From contig JAFGEZ010000014.1 of assembly GCA_016931295.1 (NCBI GenBank), positions 33,839 through 97,838 on the forward strand: 64,000 bases of DNA. Direction: 5' to 3'. The DNA is from Candidatus Krumholzibacteriota bacterium. GTDB lineage: Bacteria; Krumholzibacteriota; Krumholzibacteriia; Krumholzibacteriales; Krumholzibacteriaceae. The translations under genes were made by a program, and so were the position numbers. Each line of letters starts with the position of its first letter. Position 1 is the first letter of the stretch. Of this stretch, positions 1 to 7,958 are shown piece after piece. A model generated the notes under the pieces. That model was not told the origin of the DNA. It ran no database searches and saw nothing but the letters and a program-made list of their open reading frames with translations.

Positions 1-999
1 GTCGGCTGCATCGGCGCCTCCTTCGGCGGCTTCATGACGCAGCTCGTCGTGACGCGCACCGATCTCTTCGCGGCGGCCGTCTCGCACGCCGGCATCAGCA
101 TGATCGCGAGCTACTGGGGAGAGGGCTACTGGGGATTCGGCTACAACGCGGTCGCCGCGGCCAACAGCTTCCCGTGGAACCGGCGCGACATCTACGTCGA
201 TCAGAGCCCGCTCTTCGCCGCCGATCGCGTTCGCACCCCCCTGCTCCTCCTGCACGGCGCGAGCGACACGAACGTCCCGCCGGGCGAGAGCGAGCAGATG
301 TACACCGCGCTGAAGCTCCTCGGGCGCCCCGTCGAGTACATCAAGTTCGACGGCCAGAACCACTTCATCCTCGACCACGACAAGCGTGTCGCCTGGTCGA
401 ACGCGATCGTCGCCTGGTTCGACCGCTGGCTGAAAGACGAGCCGGCGTGGTGGAACGACATGTATCCGCCCGACGAGACCGGCGGTCCGCCGCCGCCCCG
501 GCCGATGGAGGCGAAACGGATCGAGCTCTCCGGCGGCGGAGCGGTCCTTCTCGGCGAGGTGACGCGCGATGATCTCTTCTCGGTCGACCCCGGCTGGGAC
601 GAGGAATACGCCGTCTACGAGCCCGATCCCGACCACGCCGCCGCAATCGGCGATCACGTCTACGACGCCGGATTCGTCGTCGTCCTCGGCTCGTGGTGCG
701 CCGACTCGCGCCGCGAGGTGCCCCGCCTGTGGAAGATCCTCGACGCCTTCGATTACCCGCTCTCGGAGATCTCCATGTACGCGGTCGCCTCGTCGAGGCA
801 TACGACGGCGATGGGATTCGACGTCCGCGACCTCGCGTGGTCGGACGCGGTGAAGCGTTATTTCGACGTCGAGCGCGTGGCGACGATCATCGTGAAACGG
901 AACGGGAAGGAGATCGGCCGCATCGTCGAGACCCCCGACGAGTCGATCGACGCCGACCTGGCGAGGATCCTCGCCGGAACGAACGGAACGGCGAAGTAG
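1..999 (+). CDS. Prolyl-oligopeptidase-family (S9) peptidase with C-terminal thioredoxin-like domain, 5' partial
   Basis: The gene enters from the left edge already open, so only the catalytic end is visible (332 codons). An alpha/beta-hydrolase nucleophile elbow GASFGG lies at residues 5-10 of the visible part. The likely acid is in GASDTNVPP and the catalytic His in GQNHF, spaced as in S9 peptidases (dipeptidyl/acylaminoacyl peptidase type). About 140 residues follow the hydrolase domain. They contain GSWCADSRREVPR, which resembles thioredoxin-fold proteins but keeps only one Cys of the usual CxxC pair. The role is probably hydrolysis of short peptides; location cannot be told because the N-terminus is missing. 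It converges on the MFS gene at 1053-2360. The hydrolase call is firm; the thioredoxin-like call is moderate. Confidence 0.85.
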   Translation, partial: VGCIGASFGGFMTQLVVTRTDLFAAAVSHAGISMIASYWGEGYWGFGYNAVAAANSFPWNRRDIYVDQSPLFAADRVRTPLLLLHGASDTNVPPGESEQMYTALKLLGRPVEYIKFDGQNHFILDHDKRVAWSNAIVAWFDRWLKDEPAWWNDMYPPDETGGPPPPRPMEAKRIELSGGGAVLLGEVTRDDLFSVDPGWDEEYAVYEPDPDHAAAIGDHVYDAGFVVVLGSWCADSRREVPRLWKILDAFDYPLSEISMYAVASSRHTTAMGFDVRDLAWSDAVKRYFDVERVATIIVKRNGKEIGRIVETPDESIDADLARILAGTNGTAK

Positions 1000-1012
1000 G
1001 AAGAGAGCATCC

Positions 1013-1046
1013 GGCCCCGTTGCCCGGCGCGCCGGGCGGCGGGGCC
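1013..1046. terminator. GC-rich hairpin between convergent genes
   Basis: A 7-bp outer stem (1013-1019 with 1040-1046) encloses a second GC stem (1022-1027 with 1032-1037). It sits in the 53-bp gap between the convergent S9 peptidase and MFS genes, where a bidirectional terminator is expected. There is no clear T-tract on either side. Confidence 0.4.
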
Positions 1047-1052
1047 GACGGA

Positions 1053-2360
1053 TCAGGGCTTCTCGAGCACGCGCTCGTTCCGCGAATCGGCGATCTTCAG
1101 CAGGATCGCGAAGACGAGACCGAGGAGCCCGAGCAGGGCGAACATGACCTGGCTCGCCGTGTAATCACCCGTGACATCGCGCAGCCGGCCGCTGAGCCAG
1201 GGGAAGAGCCCGAGCCCGATGTTCTGCAGCATCGTCATCAGCCCGAAGGCCGTTCCCACGCGGTTCTCGGGGATGATCAGCGGCACCGACGGCCACATGG
1301 CGGCGGGCACGAGCACGAAGGCGGCGCCCAGCACGAACATCATGAAAACCGGGTTGACGTGGGTGATGCCCATGAGGAGATGCGCGGGGATCATCATCAG
1401 CGATCCGAAGATCATGAGGGTCGCCCGCTTGCCGATCCGGTCGACGAGTGCTCCGGCGAGCGGGGCGAAGATCATCGAGGCGAAGATGATGATTCCCGTG
1501 ATGCCCGAGGCCGTCGAGAACATGTGGATGAAGTTCGAGAAGACCTGCGTGAAGAACCCTCCCCCCGTGGCCGCCTCGAGGGGGATCCCCCACTTCTCGT
1601 GGAAAAAATCCGCCGCCAGGTGCTGGAAGGGGAAGATCGCACCGTAGAAGGTGAAGCAGAGGAGCGTCACGTACCAGAACGAGGCGTTGAACTTCCTGAT
1701 GTCCGAAACGACGATCTTCTCCTCGACCGCCCCTTCCTCGAGATCGAGAACGTGCTCGCCTCGCCGGTCCAGGACGCAGTAGACGACGTTGGCGAGAAGG
1801 GAGAGCAGGCAGAAGACGAACCCGGCCCAGAGGGCGAAGGAATAGTGCCCGAAATACTCGACGATGAGCGCCTCGGTGTTGTAGCTGAAGAGGGAGCCGA
1901 GCCGGCTCACGGTGAGCGCGATGCCGAAGGCGAGGGCGAGCTCCTTCCCCTTGAACCACCGGGAGATGATCGAGCTCTGCGCGATGATGAGCGTCTCCGA
2001 GCCGGCCCCGAAGAAGAACATGCCGATGTAGATCATCCAGATGTTGCGGGCGAAGGCCATGATCAGGGCGCCGAACACGATGAAGGACGAGAAGAGCAGG
2101 CTCGCCCGCCGCGTGCCGATGCGATCGATGAGGATTCCGCCGACGAGCAGGCAGAGGATGGCCGCCACCGAGTAGATCGTCTTCGTGGCGCCCCACGCCG
2201 CCCTCGTCACCTCGAGGGAGGCGATCATGTTCGGCGATATCGCCGACAGCCCGTCGTAGGCGAAGTAGCTCCCGTAGGTCAGCAAACTGACGAAAATCAG
2301 GATCGTGAATCGGAACGGTTTTCTCGAAGGATGGAATATGCCGACGTCCGTTGCGTTCAT
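1053..2360 (-). CDS. MFS transporter, MFSD1-like (possible dipeptide transporter)
   Basis: A 435-residue inner-membrane protein with about 12 hydrophobic segments in the 6+6 MFS pattern. Loop 2-3 carries GGILIDRIGTRR, and its counterpart in the second half is GALVDRIGKRA. The stretch SETLIIAQSSIISRWFKGKE, followed by LALAFGI and SRLGS, closely recalls the MFSD1 branch of the superfamily, whose animal member moves dipeptides out of lysosomes. The start is taken at ATG 2360 because GGAGGT lies 9 nt upstream; an in-frame start further out has no such site. It lies 145 bp downstream of the C69 dipeptidase on the same strand, which supports a peptide-related substrate. Substrate and direction are inference. 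Confidence 0.8.
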   Translation of the reverse strand: MNATDVGIFHPSRKPFRFTILIFVSLLTYGSYFAYDGLSAISPNMIASLEVTRAAWGATKTIYSVAAILCLLVGGILIDRIGTRRASLLFSSFIVFGALIMAFARNIWMIYIGMFFFGAGSETLIIAQSSIISRWFKGKELALAFGIALTVSRLGSLFSYNTEALIVEYFGHYSFALWAGFVFCLLSLLANVVYCVLDRRGEHVLDLEEGAVEEKIVVSDIRKFNASFWYVTLLCFTFYGAIFPFQHLAADFFHEKWGIPLEAATGGGFFTQVFSNFIHMFSTASGITGIIIFASMIFAPLAGALVDRIGKRATLMIFGSLMMIPAHLLMGITHVNPVFMMFVLGAAFVLVPAAMWPSVPLIIPENRVGTAFGLMTMLQNIGLGLFPWLSGRLRDVTGDYTASQVMFALLGLLGLVFAILLKIADSRNERVLEKP

Positions 2361-2505
2361 GTTCGGGTGACCTCCGTCGTCTCGATGCCGTGTCACGGAA
2401 GCGCGGCGCCGCCCGGCGGGCTGCCCGGCGGCCAGCGGGTCGTTTCAGGCAGCATACATTCCGGCGCCTCGTCGCGCAACCGTTCTGTTCGGGTCGCGGG
2501 GCCCG

Positions 2506-4080
2506 TCAGAATTTCCCCGTGTACTTCACCCAGAGAGCGTCGCCGAGTTCCCACCATGCCTCGGTGATGCGCCCGCAGTAGTCGACGACGTAGTCGGTGA
2601 GATACCGGCGGGCCTTCTCCGGGCTCTTCGCGCAGAGGCGCGCCGCCTCCTTTTCGAGAGCCGCCCGGTCGGCGAAGACCTTTGTCTCGAACGCGCTTTG
2701 CACCGAATCGACGTCCACGCGCATGTGCTGCCATTTCTGGGCCGAGAGATCGGCGACGCGGTTGAAGGCCCACCAGGCGCAGTCGCGCCCGAAGCGCTTG
2801 CGCCCGTCGATCTTCCATGACGCGGGCACGTCGGTGATCCCGCAGTAGATCGGCGCGAAGGCGGTCATCGCCGGGTTGTCCCACCCGAGCCAGACGACGC
2901 CGCCGACCGGATCGGGGAGCCAGCTCCGCGACTGGGTGATCGTCACGTAGGTGCAGTAGTACCGGGCGATGCAGCGTTCGCCCATGCGGTCCCATCCGCC
3001 GTTGATCTTGAAGAGCGGCATCATGTCGTAGTGCATGAAGGGGTTGGCGTAGGGGCTCTTCTCGAAGACCCCCGGCTTTTTCTCGTAGTACATGAACTTG
3101 GTCATGTCGTACTCGGTGCCCTCGAAGGTGTCGCGGAAGATCGACATCAGCGTGGCGAGGTCGACGAGGGTGTCCGGCTTCACCGAGAAGGGGTAGTTCT
3201 CCGCGTTCGGATCGAGGCCCAGCGACGGGGCGAGGAGATCGAGGACACGCCACTCGCGGCGCCGGGATCCCATGCTCGTCCTGCCCTCGGGATCGTAGGC
3301 GTAACAGAAACGGAAGGGTTCGCCCGAGGCGGGATCCCACCAGCCGCGGTCGATCGCGACGTCGAGGACGTTGTCCGAGGCGAGGCAGCGTTCGGCGTCG
3401 TCGAGATCGAGCTCCATGATGCGGCTCGCGTTCGCGCTCACCCCGACGTGGTCGTCGGGAATGCGCACGGCCGCCCAGACGGCGCCGATGCAATCCGATC
3501 CGCACCCGGCGATCTCGAGGTGCCACACCTCGTTCCCGTCCGCGATCGTCAGGCATTCCCCGCCGTCGTTGTAGCCGTACTCGCGGGTCAGCTCGTCGAT
3601 CACCGCGATCGCCCCGCGCGCCGTCGAGGCGCGCTCCAGGGCGAACCGGCAGAGCTCCTCGCAGGGGAAGAGCGCGCCCGTGTTGCGCAGTTCCTTGCGG
3701 CCGCCGAAGGTCGATTCCCCGATGGCCACCTGGCGGTCGTTCATGCAGGGATAGGACGTGTTGATGTACCCCCGCGTCTCGGGCACCTGCGGCACGGAGC
3801 CGCTCGGCTCGAGGCGTGCGTAGTCGCCGGGATCGGTGACGAACCTGAGGCCGGTGAAGACCGGCGCGAGAGCGCCCGCCGGGTGGGTCGCCGGCTCGAC
3901 GATATCGAACCAGGTGCGATCGATCCGGCTGTCGCAGGTGTGCGACGTGGAGACTGAGCCGTCGACCGAGGCCGCGCGGCCGACCATGATGCTCGTGCAG
4001 GCCGACGCGGGCCCGGCCGCCACGGCGCAGAGGGTTGAAACCAGGATCGCGAGGGCGCAGATCCGGAGACGCTGGCGCAT
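2506..4080 (-). CDS. Secreted C69-family dipeptidase
   Basis: A 524-residue protein of peptidase family C69 (Ntn-hydrolase dipeptidases such as PepD). Residues 1-27 form a signal peptide ending in a small-residue AxA-like site. The following ACTSIMVG gives the expected N-terminal nucleophile Cys28, exposed after processing. Family landmarks include the GESTFGG region, the ADGNEVWHLEI region and a C-terminal aromatic-rich half. Length is normal for the family. The start has GGAGGT 6 nt upstream. Exported, it would cut dipeptides in the periplasm or outside the cell. It is followed by the MFSD1-like transporter on the same strand. A second, clearly related copy lies at the right end of the window (62645-64000). 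Confidence 0.9.
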   Translation of the reverse strand: MRQRLRICALAILVSTLCAVAAGPASACTSIMVGRAASVDGSVSTSHTCDSRIDRTWFDIVEPATHPAGALAPVFTGLRFVTDPGDYARLEPSGSVPQVPETRGYINTSYPCMNDRQVAIGESTFGGRKELRNTGALFPCEELCRFALERASTARGAIAVIDELTREYGYNDGGECLTIADGNEVWHLEIAGCGSDCIGAVWAAVRIPDDHVGVSANASRIMELDLDDAERCLASDNVLDVAIDRGWWDPASGEPFRFCYAYDPEGRTSMGSRRREWRVLDLLAPSLGLDPNAENYPFSVKPDTLVDLATLMSIFRDTFEGTEYDMTKFMYYEKKPGVFEKSPYANPFMHYDMMPLFKINGGWDRMGERCIARYYCTYVTITQSRSWLPDPVGGVVWLGWDNPAMTAFAPIYCGITDVPASWKIDGRKRFGRDCAWWAFNRVADLSAQKWQHMRVDVDSVQSAFETKVFADRAALEKEAARLCAKSPEKARRYLTDYVVDYCGRITEAWWELGDALWVKYTGKF

Positions 4081-4507
4081 CGATCCACCTCCCGATGTTG
4101 AGAACGATTCGTGCCTGTTTGGATCAGGATACCAGCCGCCGGCCGGAACGCCAAGCCCGACATGGGCGTAGGATCGACGAATTGTCTCTGGCGCGTCCAG
4201 GGATTATCCGTTATAATTATTCCGTAACCGTTTTTTCTTCAAGGAGCGTGCACGCACAGGACCCGAACGGCTCAGAATGGATTCACCCACCCGAACGATC
4301 GATCCGTCGTAACACCAAGCCACAGATGCACCCGGGCCACGCGTATCGATATCGATGGTGAATCGGCGCATGCCGGACCATATCGGGCGGGTGACGTGCT
4401 GCACGACCGATCGCAGAGAGGAGACCTATCGCCGAGACCCTTGACGTCAGCGAGTAACCGATTCAATCGTTCCGTTCGCATGTTCTTTCGAAAGGCCAGG
4501 AATCACG
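4081..4507. other. Intergenic control region between C69 dipeptidase and RRM gene
   Basis: 427 bp without a convincing gene between divergent genes. A perfect TATAAT hexamer on the plus strand (4212-4217) sits in an AT-rich patch, but no good -35 box is found 16-18 bp upstream. If it is used, the RRM mRNA would carry a leader of about 285 nt, as is common for cold-shock-type messages. A 12-bp palindrome, ATCGATATCGAT, lies at 4345-4356 within that leader. A purine-rich ribosome-binding stretch (AAAGGCCAGGA) precedes the RRM start. Confidence 0.4.
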
Positions 4508-4798
4508 ATGTCCAAGAACATCTATGTCGGGAACCTTCCCTTCAATACCACTGACGACCAGCTCGGCGACGTCTTCCGTCCCTACGGCTCCGTCTCTTCC
4601 GCACGCGTGATCCGCGACCGGATGACCGACCGCTCGCGCGGTTTCGGTTTCGTGGAGATGGACAACGACGACGAGGCCGAGAAGGCCATCGCCGAGACGA
4701 ACGGCAAGGAAATGGACGGCCGCCAGCTTCGCGTCAGCGAGGCCCGTCCGCGCAACGACCGCGGCGGCATGGGCGGCGGCGGCGGACGCAACTACTAG
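4508..4798 (+). CDS. Glycine-tailed RNA-binding protein, single RRM domain
   Basis: A 96-residue protein that is almost entirely one RNA-recognition motif. RNP2 (IYVGNL) is at residues 5-10 and RNP1 (RGFGFVEM) at about 44-51, followed by a short Gly-rich tail ending GGGGGRNY. This is the bacterial/cyanobacterial Rbp type, cytoplasmic single-stranded RNA binders often induced by cold. Length is typical. It stands alone, followed by two hairpins that should end transcription. A longer paralogue lies at 61959-62327 on the other strand. The RRM assignment is firm; cold regulation is inferred only from the family and the long possible leader. Confidence 0.93.
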   Translation: MSKNIYVGNLPFNTTDDQLGDVFRPYGSVSSARVIRDRMTDRSRGFGFVEMDNDDEAEKAIAETNGKEMDGRQLRVSEARPRNDRGGMGGGGGRNY

Positions 4799-4837
4799 GA
4801 TCGCCGCCGGTCTGGACACCGTCCGGCACGAACGCTC

Positions 4838-4866
4838 ACGGGCGCGGGTTATCGACCCGCGCCCGT
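4838..4866 (+). terminator. Terminator hairpin after RRM gene
   Basis: A perfect 12-bp GC-rich stem (4838-4849 with 4855-4866) with a 5-nt loop, starting 39 bp after the RRM stop codon and followed by TCTTCGT. The T-tract is weak, but the second hairpin at 4888 gives a backup. Confidence 0.6.
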
Positions 4867-4887
4867 TCTTCGTCTGCACAGCGAAAA

Positions 4888-4915
4888 AGCGTCCCGCGGT
4901 CTCCCGCGGGACGCT
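4888..4915. terminator. Bidirectional intrinsic terminator between RRM gene and tRNA-Asp
   Basis: A perfect 12-bp stem (4888-4899 with 4904-4915) closed by a TCTC loop. It is followed by CGTTTT on the plus strand, and on the minus strand by a run of five T (complement of 4883-4887). It can end both the RRM transcript and the tRNA-Asp transcript. Confidence 0.8.
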
Positions 4916-4923
4916 CGTTTTCA

Positions 4924-5001
4924 TGGCGGGGCCGACGAGACTCGAACTCGCGACCTCCGGCGTGACAGGCCGGCGTTCTAACCAAACTGAACTACGACCC
5001 C
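4924..5001 (-). tRNA. tRNA-Asp (GTC)
   Basis: 78 nt reading GGGGTCG as the 5' acceptor strand, paired with CGGCCCC at the 3' end (one T-G wobble), then G73 and an encoded CCA (4924-4926). The D-arm begins TAGTTCAG, the anticodon stem CCGGC/GCCGG carries loop CTGTCAC with anticodon GTC, and the T-arm has TTCGAGT. G73 and GTC are the usual identity elements for aspartate. A strong promoter lies at 5079-5109. Confidence 0.97.
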
Positions 5002-5049
5002 GCCCGTATCTTCGTTTCCATTCCCGGCGCCGCCGGGGTAAACCAAAAA

Positions 5050-5070
5050 TTGGCAGTTATTCCCTGCCAA
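5050..5070 (-). terminator. Hairpin with T-run between NagZ gene and tRNA-Asp
   Basis: On the minus strand a 7-bp stem (5064-5070 with 5050-5056) and 7-nt loop are followed directly by five T residues. It fits an intrinsic terminator for the NagZ operon, whose stop codon is 36 bp upstream. It also lies at about the predicted first bases of the tRNA-Asp transcript, so it may be a leader hairpin instead. Confidence 0.55.
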
Positions 5071-5078
5071 TCGCCTCT

Positions 5079-5109
5079 ATTGTATAACAGTCGCCCCCAC
5101 CCCTGTCAA
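5079..5109 (-). promoter_or_regulatory. Sigma-70-type promoter for tRNA-Asp
   Basis: On the minus strand a perfect TTGACA (5104-5109) is followed by TATACA (5081-5086, 17-bp spacer) or the overlapping TACAAT (5079-5084, 19-bp spacer). The -35 box overlaps the stop codon of NagZ. It is placed about 70 bp before the tRNA. Confidence 0.75.
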
Positions 5110-6605
5110 TCTGATTTTTCTTTTCCCAGCAGCCTCCCGACGGCGGCGGCCGCCGCGTCCCAGGTCCCCCGCGTCACGACGACCGTCCGGCGACGCTCTC
5201 CTTCCGCCCAGGGCCAGCCGGCGACCACGAGAACGCGCGCGTAGCCGCACGCCTCCTCGACGGCGGCCGGCGTGACGGGCCGGCGGCAGAACAGCACGCA
5301 TGCGTCGGGTGACGCGCCGCCGGGAAGGTCGACGATACGGAGCCGCCTCGTTTCGCCCGTTTCGGGGGCGCGGAAGACCGGCCCGACCGTGCCCGGCGGT
5401 TTCGAACCGGCGGGAAGGGCGCCCGCCGAGTTCGCCGCGCCGAGCAGGAGCCTCGCGAACCGTGAAACCACGGGGCCGCGAAGATCCTCCTCCTCCCCCG
5501 CGAACCGGAAGGAGCTGACGGTCGGAAGCGGGCCGCGCACCTCGATCGCCTCGGCGGCCGCCTCGTCATCGGCCGCCGGAATCGCCGCGGCGTCGCCCGT
5601 CTCGACGGCCGGCGGCAGGCCCTCCGCGCGCCGCCGCAGGGCGTGCAGGCGCCCGAGCGCGTCCTCGTGCCGCGGCCCCGCGAGGAGGGCGGGATCGAGG
5701 GTCCCCGATTTTAGGGCCGATTCGAGAGCGGCGGCCGCCTGCCCGATCGGCGCGGAGAAGAGGAGCAGGTCGCTCCCCGCCTCGATGGCCGCTCCGGCTG
5801 CCGCCGCGGCGTCGCCGCCGGCTCCTGCCATCTCGAGCGCGTCGGTGACGATCGCCCCGCCGAATCCCATGTCGCGCCGCAGCAGGCCGTCGACGATCTC
5901 CGGGTCGAGGGACGCGGGCCGCGTGCGCCCTCGCGGGGCGACATGGGCCGTCATCACGGCGTCGGCGCCCGCGGCGATCCCCGCGGCGAAGGGCAGGATA
6001 TCGCGTTCGCGCAGCTCGGCGAGCGTGCGCGACAGGACGGGCAGGGTCAGGTGCGAGTCGCGCGAGGCGGATCCGTGGCCGGGAAAATGCTTGATGCAGG
6101 AAAGGACGTCCCGCCGGTAGATGCCGACGGCCTCGCGGACGAGATCGGCCGTTTCCGCCTCGCCGGCGCCGAACGAGCGGACGCCGATGACCGGATTGAG
6201 TCGTTCCTCGCCGGTGTCCGCGAGGGGACCGAGGAGGAAATCGACGCCCAGGGCGCGCATCCTCGCCGCGCTCGAGCGGTAGACGGCCAGGCGGACCGGG
6301 GAGGAGCAGCACGCGAGGGCCGACTGCGTCGGGGGCGCCCCGGCCGCCGCCGCGAGCACGGAGATCCGGCCGCCCTCCTGGTCGGCCAGAACGAGCGGGG
6401 CGTCGCCGCCGGCCCCGACGACCGTCTCCCGCGTCTCCTCCACCAGCCGCCGGACACCGGGCCCGTCGGCGACGTTCCGGGCGAAGAGGACGATCCCCGC
6501 CGGGCGAAGCGCGTGGAGGAGCCGTCGCTCGTCGCCGGTGAGCGCCAGGCCCCCGAGGCCGACCGCGACGCGCGAGAACAGGCGCCGCATCAGTTCGTTC
6601 TGCAT
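5106..6605 (-). CDS. nagZ: Glycoside hydrolase family 3 beta-N-acetylhexosaminidase, NagZ-like
   Basis: 499 residues. The GH3 N-acetylglucosaminidase signature KHFPGHG, followed by DSHLTLP, is present, as is the nucleophile Asp in the IVTDALEM stretch. The first about 340 residues make the TIM-barrel. About 150 further residues exceed the one-domain Proteobacterial NagZ, as in many Bacteroidota and Firmicutes homologues. NagZ removes GlcNAc from peptidoglycan fragments. No clear signal peptide is seen, so a cytoplasmic place is likely. The start is the ATG at 6605, 20 bp after the SpoIID-domain gene stop. It is last in a likely three-gene operon with the AnmK-like and SpoIID/LytB genes. Confidence 0.88.
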   Translation of the reverse strand: MQNELMRRLFSRVAVGLGGLALTGDERRLLHALRPAGIVLFARNVADGPGVRRLVEETRETVVGAGGDAPLVLADQEGGRISVLAAAAGAPPTQSALACCSSPVRLAVYRSSAARMRALGVDFLLGPLADTGEERLNPVIGVRSFGAGEAETADLVREAVGIYRRDVLSCIKHFPGHGSASRDSHLTLPVLSRTLAELRERDILPFAAGIAAGADAVMTAHVAPRGRTRPASLDPEIVDGLLRRDMGFGGAIVTDALEMAGAGGDAAAAAGAAIEAGSDLLLFSAPIGQAAAALESALKSGTLDPALLAGPRHEDALGRLHALRRRAEGLPPAVETGDAAAIPAADDEAAAEAIEVRGPLPTVSSFRFAGEEEDLRGPVVSRFARLLLGAANSAGALPAGSKPPGTVGPVFRAPETGETRRLRIVDLPGGASPDACVLFCRRPVTPAAVEEACGYARVLVVAGWPWAEGERRRTVVVTRGTWDAAAAAVGRLLGKEKSD

Positions 6606-6625
6606 GATCGCCCCGGTTTCCGCCC

Positions 6626-7930
6626 TCAGTGGTAGACCCGCCCGATGGTGGCGCCGGGGTAGTAGTGGGCAACGATCTCCTCGGCGCCGTGCCCCGCCGT
6701 CGCCATCCCGATCGCCCCGGTCTGGCAGAGCCCCACGCCGTGGCCGTTGCCGCCGCCGACGAGGTCGACGCTCTCGACCGTCCCGTGACGCTTCGCGACC
6801 GTCATCTTGAACATCGTGCTCTTCAGGATCGCCCCGTTCGCGTTCGGCGGCCGGAGCACCCACCTGATGCGGTCGCCCGCCACGGTGTACCGCCCCGTGT
6901 CCGTGACGATCTCGATGGCCATGGCGCGGCCGCTCGGCGAGGTCTCGAGCACGGCGATGTCCCGGATCGTCGTCGACCGGGGAAGCGGCGTGCCGAGCTC
7001 GGCCGGAATCGTCTCGAGGAGGGTCCGGCGGAGCTCGTCGCCGCTCCAGTGCACGCGCCAGCGGAAGTGCCGCGACGAACGGCAGAAGGAACGCGCGTCG
7101 CCGGGCGCGGCGTCGCGCACGCCCTCGAGACAGGGCGACGGTTCCTTCCAGGGCCAGGCGATGCGGATGTCGGCGGTCATGCCCCCGCAGCACGAGCTGT
7201 AGTAGGTCCGCACCGTCTCTCCCCGCCAGAGGACGACCATGCCCCGCGTCTCGTCGACCGCGCGGCTCGCCTCGGCGTGTTCGCCCTGCACCCCGCGATA
7301 GACCTGGTCCATGATCGTGGCGCGCAGATCGTACCGCTCCCCCCGCTTCTCGTCGAGCTTGCTGATGGCGTACGAGCGCGAAACGATCGCCTGGGCGCGG
7401 TAGGCCTCGTGGAGCTCGGGACGGAGCACGCCGATCTCGGCGGGGAGCACCCCCTTGAGATAATCGTCGATCCCGATCACGTTGAGCGTGAGGACCTTCC
7501 GGTCGGCCGCGTAGAAACGGAGCCCCCCGCGGTACGGCTTGCCGTTCACGTAGATCCGCCCGCCCGCCGTCGGCGTCACGGTCACCGACTCGCCCTCGCC
7601 GAGGATCCTGCTGCCCTCCGCCACGCGGACGCCCGCGCCGGACGCAGTCACCTTCAGCCGCGCCCCGTCCCGGTGCCGCGTGCCGCCGTCGCCCGCCTCG
7701 ACGTCGAAGGCGCCGGGGATGCTCACCGTCACGCTCTTCTGCGCATCGAGAACGAGGACCCGGACGATCGGCTCCTTCCCGGTTCGCACGGGCGCGGCCG
7801 GCCTCGCCGCCTCCGACCCGGGCAGGGCGGCGGGCGTCGTCGCCGGCCGTGGCCCTCCGCAGGAGGCGAGAAACCACAGGACCGTGGCCGCGGCGCAGCG
7901 CGGAATCGTGTACGATCGTCTCCTGTTCAC
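6626..7930 (-). CDS. SpoIID/LytB-domain lipoprotein (peptidoglycan lytic enzyme)
   Basis: 434 residues starting at GTG 7930, chosen because AAGGAG lies 11 nt upstream and it leaves a clean 28-bp gap after the previous gene. A more distal ATG (7996) would overlap that gene by 38 bp. The N-terminus has a basic stretch, a hydrophobic segment and a lipobox ending LASC, so it is probably an outer-membrane or periplasmic lipoprotein. The SpoIID core is clear: YLKGVLPAEIG with the catalytic-type Glu, RAQAIVSRSYA, and the late motif GHGVGLCQTGAIGMA. Family members cut glycan strands by lytic transglycosylation after stem-peptide removal, releasing anhydroMurNAc ends. That product suits the AnmK-like and NagZ neighbours. 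Confidence 0.88.
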   Translation of the reverse strand: MNRRRSYTIPRCAAATVLWFLASCGGPRPATTPAALPGSEAARPAAPVRTGKEPIVRVLVLDAQKSVTVSIPGAFDVEAGDGGTRHRDGARLKVTASGAGVRVAEGSRILGEGESVTVTPTAGGRIYVNGKPYRGGLRFYAADRKVLTLNVIGIDDYLKGVLPAEIGVLRPELHEAYRAQAIVSRSYAISKLDEKRGERYDLRATIMDQVYRGVQGEHAEASRAVDETRGMVVLWRGETVRTYYSSCCGGMTADIRIAWPWKEPSPCLEGVRDAAPGDARSFCRSSRHFRWRVHWSGDELRRTLLETIPAELGTPLPRSTTIRDIAVLETSPSGRAMAIEIVTDTGRYTVAGDRIRWVLRPPNANGAILKSTMFKMTVAKRHGTVESVDLVGGGNGHGVGLCQTGAIGMATAGHGAEEIVAHYYPGATIGRVYH

Positions 7931-7958
7931 GGGAATGCGCGCTCCTTGTGGTGTCCGG

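Noticed and set aside
693-2567. A long plus-strand open frame over the MFS transporter.
   Set aside because: It is opposite a clear 12-span transporter and has no recognisable domain or start signal; it is a GC-skew artefact.
4182-4200. A sigma-54-type -24/-12 promoter before the RRM gene.
   Set aside because: TGGCGC is present but there is no TTGC at the required distance.
4925-5004. tRNA-Asp with acceptor GGCGGGG/CCCCGCC (3 nt shifted).
   Set aside because: This pairing gives wrong positions 8-9, an A discriminator and no CCA; the frame ending at 5001 gives G73 and an encoded CCA and is the correct one.
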